A stretch of 64,000 nucleotides of DNA. Source: Agrocybe praecox. Its lineage: Eukaryota > Basidiomycota > Agaricomycetes > Agaricales > Agrocybaceae. The notes beneath the pieces are model-generated. The model was not told the origin of the DNA and did no database searches. It saw only the letters and a list, made by a program, of their open reading frames with translations. Made by a program: the position numbers and the translations under genes. The DNA lies in NCBI GenBank assembly GCA_964017145.1, contig OZ024841.1, positions 1,302,001-1,366,000 on the forward strand. Direction: 5' to 3'. Positions 34,481-46,149 of the stretch are shown piece after piece (positions within the stretch are counted from its first letter, which is position 1; each line of letters opens with the position of its first letter).

Positions 34481-34919
34481 CAAAGATATAAAGCACCTGA
34501 TAGCTCGGGTGAAAAGGATCTAATCCGTATGGAAGGATCCAACGGAAGTCAGCACAAAAGCAGTCATTTTTGCCAAACGAAAAGGTCAAAGGCACACAGA
34601 ATCAATGGACGCTCGGTTGCGACACGAAATCAGAAGTTACAAATTAGGCAAAAAAAAAAAAAAAAAAAACAGCAATTGTGCACCGCCACAAGCTCAGACT
34701 ACACTTCATCAGCGAAAATCTATATTGTATTTTTAACGCTATTAGAAACTAAGGAACACTATAAATTATACCCTCAGACTACGAAACCTCATCTTAGCCG
34801 TCTGTTTTGAATGACGTTAAAACTTTAAAGAGTGAACGGGACTGCAGCCGAGACTGCAGCGGAGAACAACTGCTCCTTTTCTGAGGCAATTACAAAAGCC
34901 AATGGCGGATAAAGCACTG
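34481..34919. other. intergenic with poly-A run
   Basis: It contains a run of about 20 A near 34651-34670. No gene is supported. The A-run could mark the tail of an old retroposed sequence or be a simple repeat; no target duplication was identified. Confidence 0.35.
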
Positions 34920-35222
34920 TGCAAAGCATAGGGATTACGAAAAAAGTCGAGGCGCAGCAGACGAGTTGGTTGGTACCAGAATGACGTATACGTTCAAAAG
35001 GACCTTACCATACATCCGTGCATTTCCTCCTACGCCAATGACTGAAATTAGGGTGCATGGAAGACCGAATCGAGCGGTGCAGCAACGACACCCAAGACCG
35101 AGGAGCTTGGAAATGACATCTTCACCCGCAGCTGCGGTGGATGCTATTACAGTACTACCAGATCTTGTGGCGGCGGCAAGGGGAGAACTGAGCGCGACAT
35201 CAACAAGAACCTTGAATTGCAT
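34920..35222 (-). pseudogene. decayed class I hydrophobin
   Basis: On the minus strand, MQFKVLVDVALSSPLAAATR at 35222 resembles a hydrophobin signal peptide. It is followed by a Cys-containing core, LGCRCCTARFGLPCTLISVI then GVGGNA, close to the hydrophobin GLxCSPITVIGVGGNSC block. After a GTAAGG donor-like site, a further piece NQLVCCASTFF resembles the VCC end block. The first part of the eight-Cys pattern (C...CC near the N-terminus) is missing or scrambled and the Cys after GVGGN is replaced by Arg. Hydrophobins are secreted surface-coating proteins of fungi; this copy looks inactive. Confidence 0.55.
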
Positions 35223-36417
35223 GTTTGGGATGAAAGCCTAATTGGTGTGCTGATGGGCTCGTTCGAGTGAAAGGAAGAACTATTTTCCCCACCGCAATAT
35301 GTTTTCACTTTTTCCCTGCAACAAAGAACATCCAGATTATGAAGTCATCAAGAACTAGACCCCGGGGTTGAACGATTTATGTTCAAATGGAGCGTCCGTA
35401 TAGAAAAAGGGTATGAATAGACAGACTTATTGTAGCGGAAAAATGGCGAAATAGTGGAGATCGTTCTACACAACAAATTATATGAATCACTTTTGAAAAA
35501 ATGAACAGAGCAGTAAGATCAACTATAGGTCAACTGGGAAAAAGAGCGAAAGAGTACACATTCACAGTCGCAAATCAATATGCTGATCGATTGGGTGAGC
35601 ATGTAAGACCAAGACAGAAGGATACGAGAAAGTGAGACCATCTTGTGAAGAGTCCAAGTGTTGAAAGTTAGCATAGTCCGCGTAAGGTCTCTAGACATAA
35701 AACGAAGGAGTGCAAATAAAAAATCCAAAGGATGTGACACAACATCGAAGCTTGCTGTTTGATCATCTTGTTTTCGGAGTCCATGATGGACACTCGGTAT
35801 GTATACAAACCCCCAAAGTGTAGACCGTTTCACCTAGCCTTGAGTTCGGAATTTCAAAGCGTTGTCTGTGCGAATGCGAAAGACAGAGGCAAATCTAAAA
35901 TTCCCCTTAAGGCTGACAGAATGCGGACGCCTGCTGAAGCACCCCAACATACTAGGATTAGAGCCTAGCTGTAGAAGACATTATGCGACGCTTGAACGAA
36001 TTGGGTTCGATCCAGACTACGAAGCGAAAAGCTTCTGTAAGTGTGGTGCGATGACCATCCGGCGGTTGGGAGTTCAGAAGGGAGGATTGGAATCGCGCAG
36101 CGTTGCATTCAGCATTGCAGCAGCTTTAACGACATAAAAGAGCGAGGGACCTGGGAGAAAGCCTAAAAGTTCAGAGACTTCGACTCAAACTTAGACTTAG
36201 CAAATTTGGGCGTGTACGTGACTCGTAATTTTTAAATATCACGTGACCATTCTTTCCTACGCGACGCGACGTGTCAATGTCATACCCGCCAGCTTCAAGG
36301 GCTCGGAATAGCAGTAAATTATCATCTCAACACATATACATAAAATCCATAATAATACTATATACGAAGCTGCTACTGACGTCATTGAAGTGTAAATAAG
36401 AGTCATGAATAAGGTTG
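35223..36417. other. intergenic between hydrophobin relic and DUF6534 gene
   Basis: No gene is recognised. Frames at 35519-35833 (minus) and 35862-36137 (plus) have no domain features and weak codon use. Confidence 0.35.
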
Positions 36418-38629
36418 TTAGACGATTGAAGATGAAGTATTTGACCGCTGAAGCGCAATTAGTATCATGTAATCACCCAAAACAGATAGAGCAAATACCC
36501 TGGTGGCCTTGAAATCACCTAACGAGGATGTAGTCCGCACTTCATGGGAGCTACCACTTTCTGGTGGTAAAGTAACGACGTGTTCCGTCTGCGTATCCGA
36601 CGCGATCAGTATTGAATGGGGTGTATGCACGCAACAGTATTGTACTCACACCACCATTTTTCTAATTAATAAGCTAAATGTCAGAATCGGCGCATCACGA
36701 AGTTGAGCTTTGATGGCTTTACTCACCGAAGAATCTCGTCCGCCAGATGAATCTGTGAATCGCATATCCGATAAATGGAAAGTCGTGACCGTGTCTCCAT
36801 TACCAGCCATTAAAGCTGTTCGGCAATTCAGGGTTGCAAGAAGACTGTTTGCATAAACTAAAGGGAACGTCGTGAGATACGATAGACATGCCAAGTTGAG
36901 CCGCAGAAAAGCTCACGTCTTCCTATGAAGAAGTCGATTGCGAGGAACCATAAACTATGAGGCATGATGGAGAACTGAAGAAAATAAGAAGTGAGGAATT
37001 GCGTTTGTATCTGACGAAGTTCGACATACAACTATCACTTCGACTACGGCGGCCACTCTATCAAAAACATTATTCAAAAAAAAGTTCTGATATTTTTCTG
37101 GTCATGCTTACGAAGTCAAGAGACATCGGTTGATAGCATAGATAATTAAAGTGGAGACTATCGTATCAGTCCTAGCAAAAACTCGCATCAGTTTCCCGGT
37201 ATCGTCGTTAAAACCGCAGCACTCACTTCTTCACCCCTGTTCGATTTTCATGCAGAAGGTAACAAAGGCAACCGGCAATAAAAATATCGGAAAGCACTGC
37301 AAATATGGCGAAGGGCGTCGCAGCGAAAAGCTTCAAAGAGAAAAGATCAGTCAATAGTTTAAATGAAATGTGTTCTTCCAAGTTGCCACTTACGTCAATC
37401 TCCGATAGTCTTGCCAGCTGCTTCTTGATAAACATGAAAATGACGGTTTCTTGGAGATGAAGTCGAGTAAGCGATCAAATAAAGGTTGAAACAGAAGAAA
37501 ATGTTGTGTACCGAGTCCAAATGCAAAGTGGGCCAGTACGATAAGACTCTGATTGACGCCTTTTCAAAAAAATATCACTGGGGCGCAGCAGTTCTGACAC
37601 ATACCAGGAATGACGTTACCCACCACTTTGTTCGTGGAGGACATACTAAATCAAGGTTTAAACCCCAGTAAGGGGTTGCCGAGATGAAAATACTTGTCTA
37701 TGAAACTTACTGATGAAAATGCGAACTATGAAAAAGCTTCGTGATGCTTTAGTGTCCCATGAGCAAAAACGTGTATCACTGTGTTGCACACCTTTGGACA
37801 ACGCAAGCAACGATGCTGTTCAAGGCAATCGATGCCTAGCAGAAGGGGTCAGGCCGAGGTCTGGTGACGGAGGATTAGTGACGTACGAATAATGACCTTT
37901 AACGACAACAAAAAAGCTAGTCAGTTGATGGCTCCCTCAAGAGCGAAGGGGGGAGTACCAATGTCCATCCGCTAGCCCAGCTGGATTGGAGAAATTCGTC
38001 ACCTAGTCAAACAAATGAGAATCAATGAGCTGAGTCTTTACTTCTGGTAACTCACTAAATAGTGATAGACCGCCATTGACACTATTTTCCACTGGAAATT
38101 AAAATCTGCAGAATCCGAGAGAGAGAATAAAAGAACGCACTGAATCCAAAATGGACTGTATCAATAACCCTAATCGAAAACACCCAGTTGAAATTACAGT
38201 ATGACATAGTACTGTGAGCTGTTTTAATTACCATATGAAGGCCACCTATCGTCGCTCTCATGATGGGAACATGGTCGTCGAATAAAACTGGGCATTTACT
38301 CACCAGAACTTTCAATTGTTTCGTGTCCTTTGGGTAATAAACATAGTAAAGATATGTCTAATATCGTTAAGTACATACATCATGAGAACCAAGTTTGAGT
38401 TGACTTACCTGTAGTGTTGTGAGGCCATAAAGCCTAATAAAAAGTCAGGTGAGAATAATGCAAACGAAATAGAAACCAGGCGTACACGGCCGAAATCAGC
38501 GCCCCGATTAGACATGCTCCTGCACAAGTACATCAGTCCTCTATCGAATCCGCGATACAGCTTTTAGAGCTCACCAAAGGTGTTGGGGACGTCGACCAGC
38601 TTAGATAAGGGTATAGATGAACTCGACAT
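36418..38629 (-). CDS. DUF6534-type multi-pass membrane protein
   Basis: Basidiomycete-specific seven-helix-like membrane protein family of unknown role, common in large numbers in mushroom genomes. Many small exons were traced by frame and family motif: MSSSSIPLSKLVDVPNTF (start 38629), GACLIGALISAV, LYGLTTLQ, TYLYYVYYPKDTKQLKVL, VIDTVHFGFSA, AVYHYL-VTNFSNPAGLADGHW, SIALNSIVACVVQ, FFIVRIFIS, SLIVLAHFAFGL-ETVIFMF, IKKQLARLSEID, ATPFAIFAVLSDIFIAG, LLHENRTGVKK, TDTIVSTLIIYAINRCLLTS, MPHSLWFLAIDFFIG and YANSLLATLNCRTALM. The last is the family hallmark. The C-terminal cytoplasmic tail is not settled: the frame either stops near 36646 or continues by another intron into the frame ending at 36418. 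I saw no frame break in the core. Confidence 0.75.
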
Positions 38630-39885
38630 GATCGTGAAGGAGGGAGGAAGAGTCGCATTCCAACGTCTTCGCTTTATCACACAATTATAAGTATGAACCG
38701 GATGGAAAGGCCATGGTTATGTGTTTCCCGGGCTATTGGACGTGTCAGACAATATTTAGAACACGCATATCAGCGGTCGATGATAGCACAGAAACTGGGA
38801 CGGCGAAATAACGATCACTGTAAGCCTTCCAATCCACAGTTCGACAGTGGGAACGTCGTAGATATCTTGGCAATAGAAGTCAACGAAACCAGCAATATCA
38901 ATACGCTGAGCTTTCAAAGATCTTTCAAACGGAAGGAAATTTGATCATGAGAACATAGACCGCGTGTTAAGTTTCTATATTCTCACCGTAGAAGAACGCC
39001 TCGACTTGACCCGGATCTGACCAAAGATATTTCTATAGACAAGATGCAGCATTCATATGGTTGCAGGGTTTGAATCAAGTAGTAGAGAAGCTGTGAAAAA
39101 TCAAGTATTACGTTCAACTTTTCGCGATGCAAGAGGGTTACAGCATAAGAAATTTGGATTTTCATCACCACCACATTTCGGTTTCAACCGTAACGTTCAG
39201 ACCCCGAGATGTCAGACAAATAACAAATATCTGTCTTTCAGAGTTCCTGACAGGCACCACCCCTTTCAATCGAGAATGAAACATTCACGAAGTTGAATAG
39301 GACTAGGGATGAAAAGTTGTTCCAACCGGTCATGATCCACGAATCTTCCGACTCGAGGCCTTCTAAAATTCACGATGAATCTGCTATGAATTTAGACTTC
39401 CCGAAAGAGATCCGTTTTCCTAGTTGATTGTAGTGTAAAAGACAACAGAATGACGCCGATTTCATCAAGGTTGGTTGTAACCTTGATTAATTGGTTCTGA
39501 AAGTAAGCCGTCTACACAGCATGCCGAAGGAGCCGCAAGTCAATTCACAGTACGCTTGAGTTCCGCTTGGTTTTGCCCGTCAAAAATTGGGACGAATAGA
39601 CAAAATCAAAGTGAATGGTATGATATTCGGGCTTATTATGCTCGTACTCGCCAGTCTAAGGCCAATTCAGTCACTTCAGGTACCTCTTTAATGATTTAAA
39701 TTCTGAGATGGATGCCAATACGCGATGACCGGGAACTAAAGATTGACGCGCCGCTCCCCAACCGAGGAGCATCAATGACGTTTCGTCGTTTCTTGGTCTT
39801 TCCTAGCCTTCCCTCGCCGTTCTCCTGCTCACTTTCAAAGACTCATCATACCTTCTTTTCGTGACTACCTATGGATTCTCTTTAG
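38630..39885. other. intergenic between divergent genes
   Basis: Divergent promoter region of the DUF6534 gene (minus) and the membrane/coiled-coil gene (plus). Frames at 38693-38944 and 39057-39296 show no domains. A CT-rich tract at about 39780-39850 precedes the plus-strand gene. Confidence 0.4.
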
Positions 39886-41448
39886 ATGGAAACCTCTAGC
39901 AAGATTTCTCCACCAGAAAAAACGCCTTTGAGGCGACGCAAGCGACTTCTTGAAAGAGCAGACAAGCTAAACGATTTATCTTTACCGGACAAGACGCAGA
40001 ATACTTTTCGGAAAAAAGATATGTCTTCTTTCGACCCAACGCATAATCACTCGGATTCCAGTGAAGAAGATGAGCAACAACCACATGTTGCACAATTATT
40101 ACCCCACAAATCGGAAAACTCGAAGCCTAAACTTTCGCGTCCGTCAATTTACACAGATGGAACGCATCGACGGAAGTCCCCATACGAGAAAAGCCCAATG
40201 TCTCCGAAAACTAGGGCCTGGTATGAGTTCGACTTGGCCGTGGTGGTTGCATTGGTTTCGCCCATCGGGAATTGGCTGACGGGTGGAGACCATGTCAAGA
40301 ATCTCCTATTAATTGTACTCCTGGTTTTTTACTTGCACCAAATCATTGAAGGTGAGCGCTCAACACGTTCTATCTTTACTCTCTATATCTAACTGACACT
40401 ATTCCTATTCCCAGTTCCATGGACGTTGTACCGAAAATCAAGGTCCCACAAGAGAGCGCACCACATCCTACCTTCAGGCGCTTTAGAAGATTCTAACTCC
40501 ATTGAAACGCGATACGCGGAGCTTGCAAAATCCGAACTCCAAAAATTCGAGATATTCTTCCTTTTCCTTACCTTCGTTTCGCCTTTCCTTGGGGCGTGTC
40601 TCCTACGGTACGGGACCGACATACTTTTGGGCCCCAATGCCGTGTCGTGGTTCAGCACCGGCCTTTTCGTTCTAGCGACTGGGATGAGACCTTGGGCACA
40701 TTTAGTCGAACGCTTCAGTGAACGAACGGCAGAACTGCATGACTTCATTCATTACCCATCGGCATCCCAGCGTACAGGAGAGGAACAATATTTGGCGATG
40801 GAGAAACGGCTGGAACAACTAGAGAAGTCACTTGAGAAGGTTAAATCTAAAGTAACTCATGTCAGCGAGGACGTGTACGACTACGTCGACGACGCTGTGG
40901 ATGCCGTTGAACATGTTATTCGTAGGCAAGATAAGAAATGGGAAAATTACGAGGGGAAGGTCAAAGAAGTGGAGCAGGCCGTGGTCCAGCTCTCTTCGTC
41001 TGCTACAAGTAGTGCCGCAGGGAAGCCGAGTCAACTGGGAAGCGCAATCACAGGAGATATCGAGAATATGAGGACATATATCATGTACATGCTCAAACGA
41101 TTACTTCCGGCTTGGTTTTTGGATGAACCGCCTTCACGACCTTCCTATGAGCGCACACGCTCAAACTCGCTGCTAGGAGATGTAGTCGACCCCTCATCCA
41201 ATATATTGCTCAGTGTCCCTTCAAATGGCTTCACAAGGAAGGGTAGACCTCTTCCAGGAAGTGCCTCACCTTCGCAGTGTCCTACCCCGCTAGAAACCAT
41301 ACTCGAGGAAGATATAATTTATAAGCCGACTGCTTTTTCCTTTCTGGCCCAACCATATCATTTCACGTCAAACCTGATTTCCCGCGCTGGATATTTCTTA
41401 ACAGCACCTTTACGCGCCGTTGTCAGGATGGTCTTGAGAAAATACTGA
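39886..41448 (+). CDS. conserved fungal membrane protein with coiled coil
   Basis: Two exons, 39886-40351 and 40415-41448 (intron GTGAGC...CCCAG, 63 nt), give 499 aa in frame. I do not recognise a named family. The N-terminal 110 residues are charged and Ser/Pro-rich. They are followed by hydrophobic segments around residues 117-155 (LAVVVALVSPIGNWL; LLLIVLLVFYLHQIIE), then two more at about 200-250 (FFLFLTFVSPFLGACLLRYG; WFSTGLFVLATGMRPWAHLV). Next comes a heptad-like coiled coil (MEKRLEQLEKSLEKVKSKVT then HVSEDVYDYVDDAVDAVEHV) at about 278-340. The tail has a further hydrophobic segment (MYMLKRLLPAWFL) and a hydrophobic, basic C-terminus. The layout suggests an endomembrane (for example ER) protein; this is inference. 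Confidence 0.8.
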
Positions 41449-41960
41449 TCATTGGACAGCATTTATTGTCGCCTGGTGCATTTCGGATTATTCTAGTCCT
41501 TTGGTTCAATACTGATCCACGTATTTCTGTTTCCCGAGTTGAGAACCCCCTTCGTCGTAACTATAATTTCTGTAACCTATAGCCACCTCATCTACACAAT
41601 CATGTGCATTGCATTGTTATTGCATTTTATCCTTCTCCTTTGTTGTGTTTGCATTTTGTACTATAGCTAACTTGTGTATTACATGTATAACTTTGATTGT
41701 ATTTATGCGAAAGATGTATTACTTCATGGATGATGGCGCGCGCTAGGGTTTTGGGAACAGTCAGTCATGTAATTGACTCCTGCTTTCCTCTGAAGACAGG
41801 TGCATTTTATTTTACCGAGTAAGTGGTGATTAATTGTTTTAGGATATTCGTGTATGAAGAGCTGGAGTACAATAATCAATTCCAATGACCGACTCGCATC
41901 GTTTATTTTTCGTTTTTGAAACAGATTTTTAGAGATGAGAAATGGCCTGCCACACAGGGA
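41449..41960. other. convergent 3' intergenic region
   Basis: Tail-to-tail spacer of the plus-strand membrane protein gene and the minus-strand F-box-like gene. T/A-rich with several ATTGTATT-type words, as expected of 3' untranslated regions. No gene seen. Confidence 0.4.
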
Positions 41961-43575
41961 TTAACTGGTTCGACTCAATAGATATTTCGACCTTTCGACG
42001 CCATTGAAAGTCTTTATACTGGGTAGGGCCTTTATGAGGGCCATAAAGTAGTGTTCGAGGTCTACGGTTTCAAAAAGGAAGGGCTCCTTTGTCACGTTCA
42101 AGTGCTGGAGGCCCCAATGAGGATAAGATCGAAGATGAAACTAGGGAAAGGGGGTAGCAGTAAATTCGTCGCTGTCAAAACAGAAATACAAAATTTGCAG
42201 TAACTCACATCGTTTTCGAACTCAGGGAGTTGCTTGTCGAACCGAAGAACCTCAATGGAAAGTTTCTCGATATTCGGCAAAGATTGAGAAAGTAGATCCA
42301 TGGTTTCTGCGGATAGAGATTGGAAATGAAGCGTCAGAGTTGTCAGCTGCTGGACAGGCATTTCCAAGAATTGGCGGATTTCTGAAGCTACGAGACAGAA
42401 TTCTCCATCTAGACAGAATGTCTTTATCGTCGGCAGATACTGTTCGATGAATACAGGCATGAAGTCGAATCTGCCCTCAACAATAACTCCCCCAAAATCA
42501 GAAAGCATTGTTATTGATAAATGCTCCAATCGAGGAAGGTGACCCCGTATCTGCCGCAATACAGCGCTTGGGTCGAAATCCCAGACACCTTTCATTACGA
42601 GTTTGATACGAAGCCTGCGGAGTGTTCGCGAGTGCTTTTGAAGAAACCTGGAGATGCTAGTTGGGTTGGTTTCACGTCGAATGCTCAGGGAGGCATCTTC
42701 AAGTTTCGGAATACGTTTGATATTGTCTAGGTTGTATAGTGGGAAGATGTCCGGCGACTCTGGTATGTTTGGGTCATCTCTTTGACGTCCTTGGAATGGC
42801 GGGAAGAAAAGAGTTATTGATTGCAGCATTGCACTGTTATTGTTGACCAAGTCTTCAATGGTCGACACGGTCCTGGAAATGGTAGACGGGTTGTAAGCCC
42901 ATGAACGTGGATCCGATGTACTGAGTGCTACTGATAATTCTTCCAGGCGATGCAGGGATATTGATCCTTGAACAAGGAAGGGAAGAAAATCAAAGGAGAA
43001 ATCGAGAATAAAGCTGCGAAGGTTTTGCGCCAAAGATTTAAGAGTGAAGTATATCAGAGAGGTGTCTTCTTTCCTGGTGTCTGCGACCAGGCAAATATCC
43101 AACTGGGAAACTTTGGTAAATTTGGCCATTTCGCGCATCATTTCTTCCCTTCCTACGACTTCTTCGGATTTAGTTTTATTGACGAGGCGACGCTTCATGG
43201 CTGATAGCTTTTGCGAAACCGATTTCTTCCCTTGATAGTCCCTCTCTGGTTTGATATGCATATAACCAGGAACTGATGCATAATGAGTGAATATAATCTT
43301 GTGCGTTCGATCCGGCAGGTCATAGCAATCACTAGCGAACATGTCTTAAATTAAGATCCAGGTAGAAGGCAGCGGTTCACTCACATCAAGCGCGAGAAAT
43401 TTGCTCTGTAACCACGATGATCAGATGGTATATAAACAGTCCGGTAGCGGGCGTCCAAGGCCATATCGTACAAACTTTCATTGAGGTGTCGTAGTTCCCA
43501 TAGCTCGCTGTCGGATAGGAAGGCGCCAATGCATGCCCAGAGATCGTAGTTGAGTCCAAACGAGAGATCTTGCAT
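41961..43575 (-). CDS. F-box-like protein with leucine-rich C-terminal region
   Basis: Likely substrate adaptor of an SCF-type ubiquitin ligase, judged by layout only. Exon 1 starts MQDLSFGLNYDLWACIGAFL (43575) and has the F-box-like LSDSELWELRHLNESLYDMA. The main exon (from about 43350 to 42209) carries irregular Leu-rich repeats (LHRLEELSVALS, LPRLEHLSITMLSDFGG, LTTLTLHFQSLSAETM, LPNIEKLSIEVL). A 68-nt intron (42141-42208, GTGAGT...CCCTAG) joins it to a last exon that extends the protein by 59 residues (YPHWGLQHLNVTKEPF; MALIKALPSIKTFNGVERSK) to a stop at 41961. One oddity: the exon 1 donor leaves phase 2, but the acceptor before MFASDCYDLP needs phase 1, so this junction is either misread, frameshifted, or translation starts at 43342. 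A decayed divergent copy lies at 44731-45720. Confidence 0.65.
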
Positions 43576-44730
43576 TTTACTGTAGTTTGAAAAGAAAAAG
43601 CCGCTGTTGGAGATATATAACTTTTCTTCAGCACAGCCTCTCCCTTGAGGGTTTGAAGGTTGCCAAATTGACATTAGCGCCTGCTTCTATTTTGGAATTT
43701 GAAACCGCAGCAAGTAGCATCTTCGGCCCCGTTTTTGTCGTGTTTCGCGGGCGCTATGAGTGCGTAAATGTGCCAGCGCACTGACATAGCGTCCTCAAGG
43801 TAAAATCTTGTGTAAAATGGAAGCGACACAGGGTTTTCGGGTCAGCGCCCGTGCTCCACGCTAATGATTATTATAATTACACTTAGCTTCAGACACAGTA
43901 AACGAACATTGTTTTGCGAATACACATACCTTCAAAATGCCGTGGAAATATGACGACACAGACGAAGAAGCCAACGAAGGCTATCTAGTACGGAGAAAAG
44001 GGCGTTGGGATATGCATCTGTGTGATTTATTGCTCGTGTACCATTGAGCCCTATCTTAGACCTGTATAACCAGCGAAAGGATTAGAAAACAATCCGTGAT
44101 CAACGATTAAAAGATGATGTTGCGCACTCTGTTTTCGTCCACGACATATACGGTCTTTTTTACACGTATAGGCTCTTATCATTTTGCAGACTGCGACGTG
44201 CGTTGAATTGTATCGAAAAAAGCACTCTGCCATGATGGAAGCAAGTGCTGGTTGAAATCATTTAGATTCAGAACATGCTCTGCATGGGTCACCTGACCCG
44301 TCTTCCTTAGGTGAACCGGTGACGGCCCACGCCGCACGGGGAGTCGGGGACGTTGGGACTCGGGAGTCAGGAGTCAGGACGACCTGACCAATCACGAATT
44401 CCATCCTGTCACTGAGCAGTCTTGTACTATACTACTATCCATGACTTCATGCTGATTTGACATGCTTAAGAGGACTTGTGAACTCCTTCAAGCTGCGCTT
44501 CCGTGCGGCGTGGACCTTGCGTGGACCGCAGACTGTCATCTCGTCCTCGGCAGATGGGCAGACCATGTACACGGTACACGTTACATTTTCAGTGTTTCCA
44601 TTTATTAAATGCCAAAATAACAGGCGCTAATGAGAATTTGTCACCACCGTCAAACCCTGGGAGGAAGCTGTGATCATGACATATTATGTACCTTCGACAG
44701 CGCAGCTTAGGTTCTTTCAAACAGAGCAAA
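43576..44730. other. intergenic between divergent F-box-like copies
   Basis: No gene is supported. A 36-codon plus-strand frame (about 43937-44047, start MPWKYDDTDEEANE) is open but has no recognisable features and no CaaX end. A short GGGAGTC / GGAGTCAGG tandem word lies at about 44339-44380. Confidence 0.35.
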
Positions 44731-45720
44731 ATGCAAAATCTCTCATTCGGACTGAACGATGATCTCGAGCATACATCAGCACATTTTTATCCACCAACGA
44801 GCTATGGGAACTGCGACATCTCAATGAAAGTCTGTACAATGTGGCCTTGGATGCTCGAGGCTACCGGACTGTCCATATAGCATCTGATCTTCGTGGTTAC
44901 AGGTTAAATTTCTCTTGATTAGTGTGAGCAAACCAGTGCTTTCTATCGTTTAGATATTCTGATCCTGACACAGGCGCTAGTGGTTACTATGACCTCCCAA
45001 ACCCCGCCCGCAAGATTCTTCTCACCCATTATCACGGTCGACCAGAAATGATTGATCAAGAAAGGATATCCATTTTTCAAAACCTATTACTCATGAAACA
45101 TCGCTACGCCAAATTCCAATAATTTCAAGTCCGACAAATTGGTTGGAAAAGAGGAGATGATGCGCGAAATACTGAAATTTACCAAAATCTTCCAGTTGGA
45201 TATTTACTTGGTTTCCGACACCAGGAAAGAAGACATATCTTTGATCCACTTCACTCTAAATTCACTTTCGCAAAACCCTCGCGACCTTACTCTCAAATTT
45301 CCTTTAGTTTTTCTGCTTCATATTGTTCATGGATCTCTATCCCTGCTTCGCCTACAGGAGTTGGTGATAACGCTCAATGAATCGAATCCACACTCGTGGG
45401 CCTACAGCCCATCATCCACTGTCGTGGCAGTGTCGACTTTTGAGGGCCTGGTCAATCAAAACAGTGGTTTGCCCCCCCATTCCAGAGACACAACAAACTC
45501 GATGACCCAAAGCTCCCGTCTTCGCCTCACTGTACAACCTGGACAACATCATATGTATCGTGAAACTTGAACACTCCGCAGGCTTCACATTATCCTCGCA
45601 ATGAAAAAAGATACCTGGGATTTCTTGACCCAGACATTATGTTATGGCGAATACGGTGTCACCTCCCTGTGAATATTGCCACAGCCACCCTCAGTTTCTC
45701 CTCGCGTGAGCTCCATTAGG
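44731..45720 (+). pseudogene. decayed F-box-like paralogue
   Basis: Divergent copy of the gene at 41961-43575. It starts MQNLSFGLNDDLE at 44731, then shifts frame; the homologous LWELRHLNESLYNVALDARG is in another frame up to about 44918. After an intron-like gap, YYDLPNP and, from about 45139, VGKEEMMREILKFTKIFQLD onward align with the intact gene, but the frame breaks again near 45480 and most of the Leu-rich half is lost. Several frameshifts and a stop make it non-functional. It sits just upstream of the receptor array. Confidence 0.75.
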
Positions 45721-46149
45721 CAAGAACATACACTTTTCCATTTTTGGTTCCTCCGGCTACTGTCATTTTCTATTATTCTCAAGCCTTCCGCATTTGATGA
45801 TTCCCTTTGTGCAGTCTTTGACTGACTAGTATTTTATTTATTGTGCTTTCCTATACAAGACGTTCACTTCACTGTCAACGCCCTTTCGATGTCCTTGTTT
45901 CCAATGAGGAAGACCTTTTATCATCTCGCACATGTGGAAGAACTCCGCACCGCGTATTGACTCTTTTCTGTGCGACATGAAGGGGACAGTGGATGAACTG
46001 ACTCCTTGTTCTTCGAATCCTTAATATACATCGCCCCTCCCTGTTAACGAGTATTTTTTGCCCTTTCGTTTGTTTTATTTTCGTTTCTCTTTTGCGCAGA
46101 GCTCCCCTGCCCGTTCTATCTCTAATACTTGGGTAGGGACACTTTTGAG

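Noticed and set aside
35995..36025. GGTTCGATCC resembling a tRNA T-loop
   Set aside because: The flanking bases do not pair as a T-stem (TTGGG against CAGAC), and no acceptor or D-loop fits.
43937..44047. 36-codon frame MPWKYDDTDEEANE... as a possible small gene or pheromone
   Set aside because: No CaaX end, no homologue known to me, and no second copy near the receptors.
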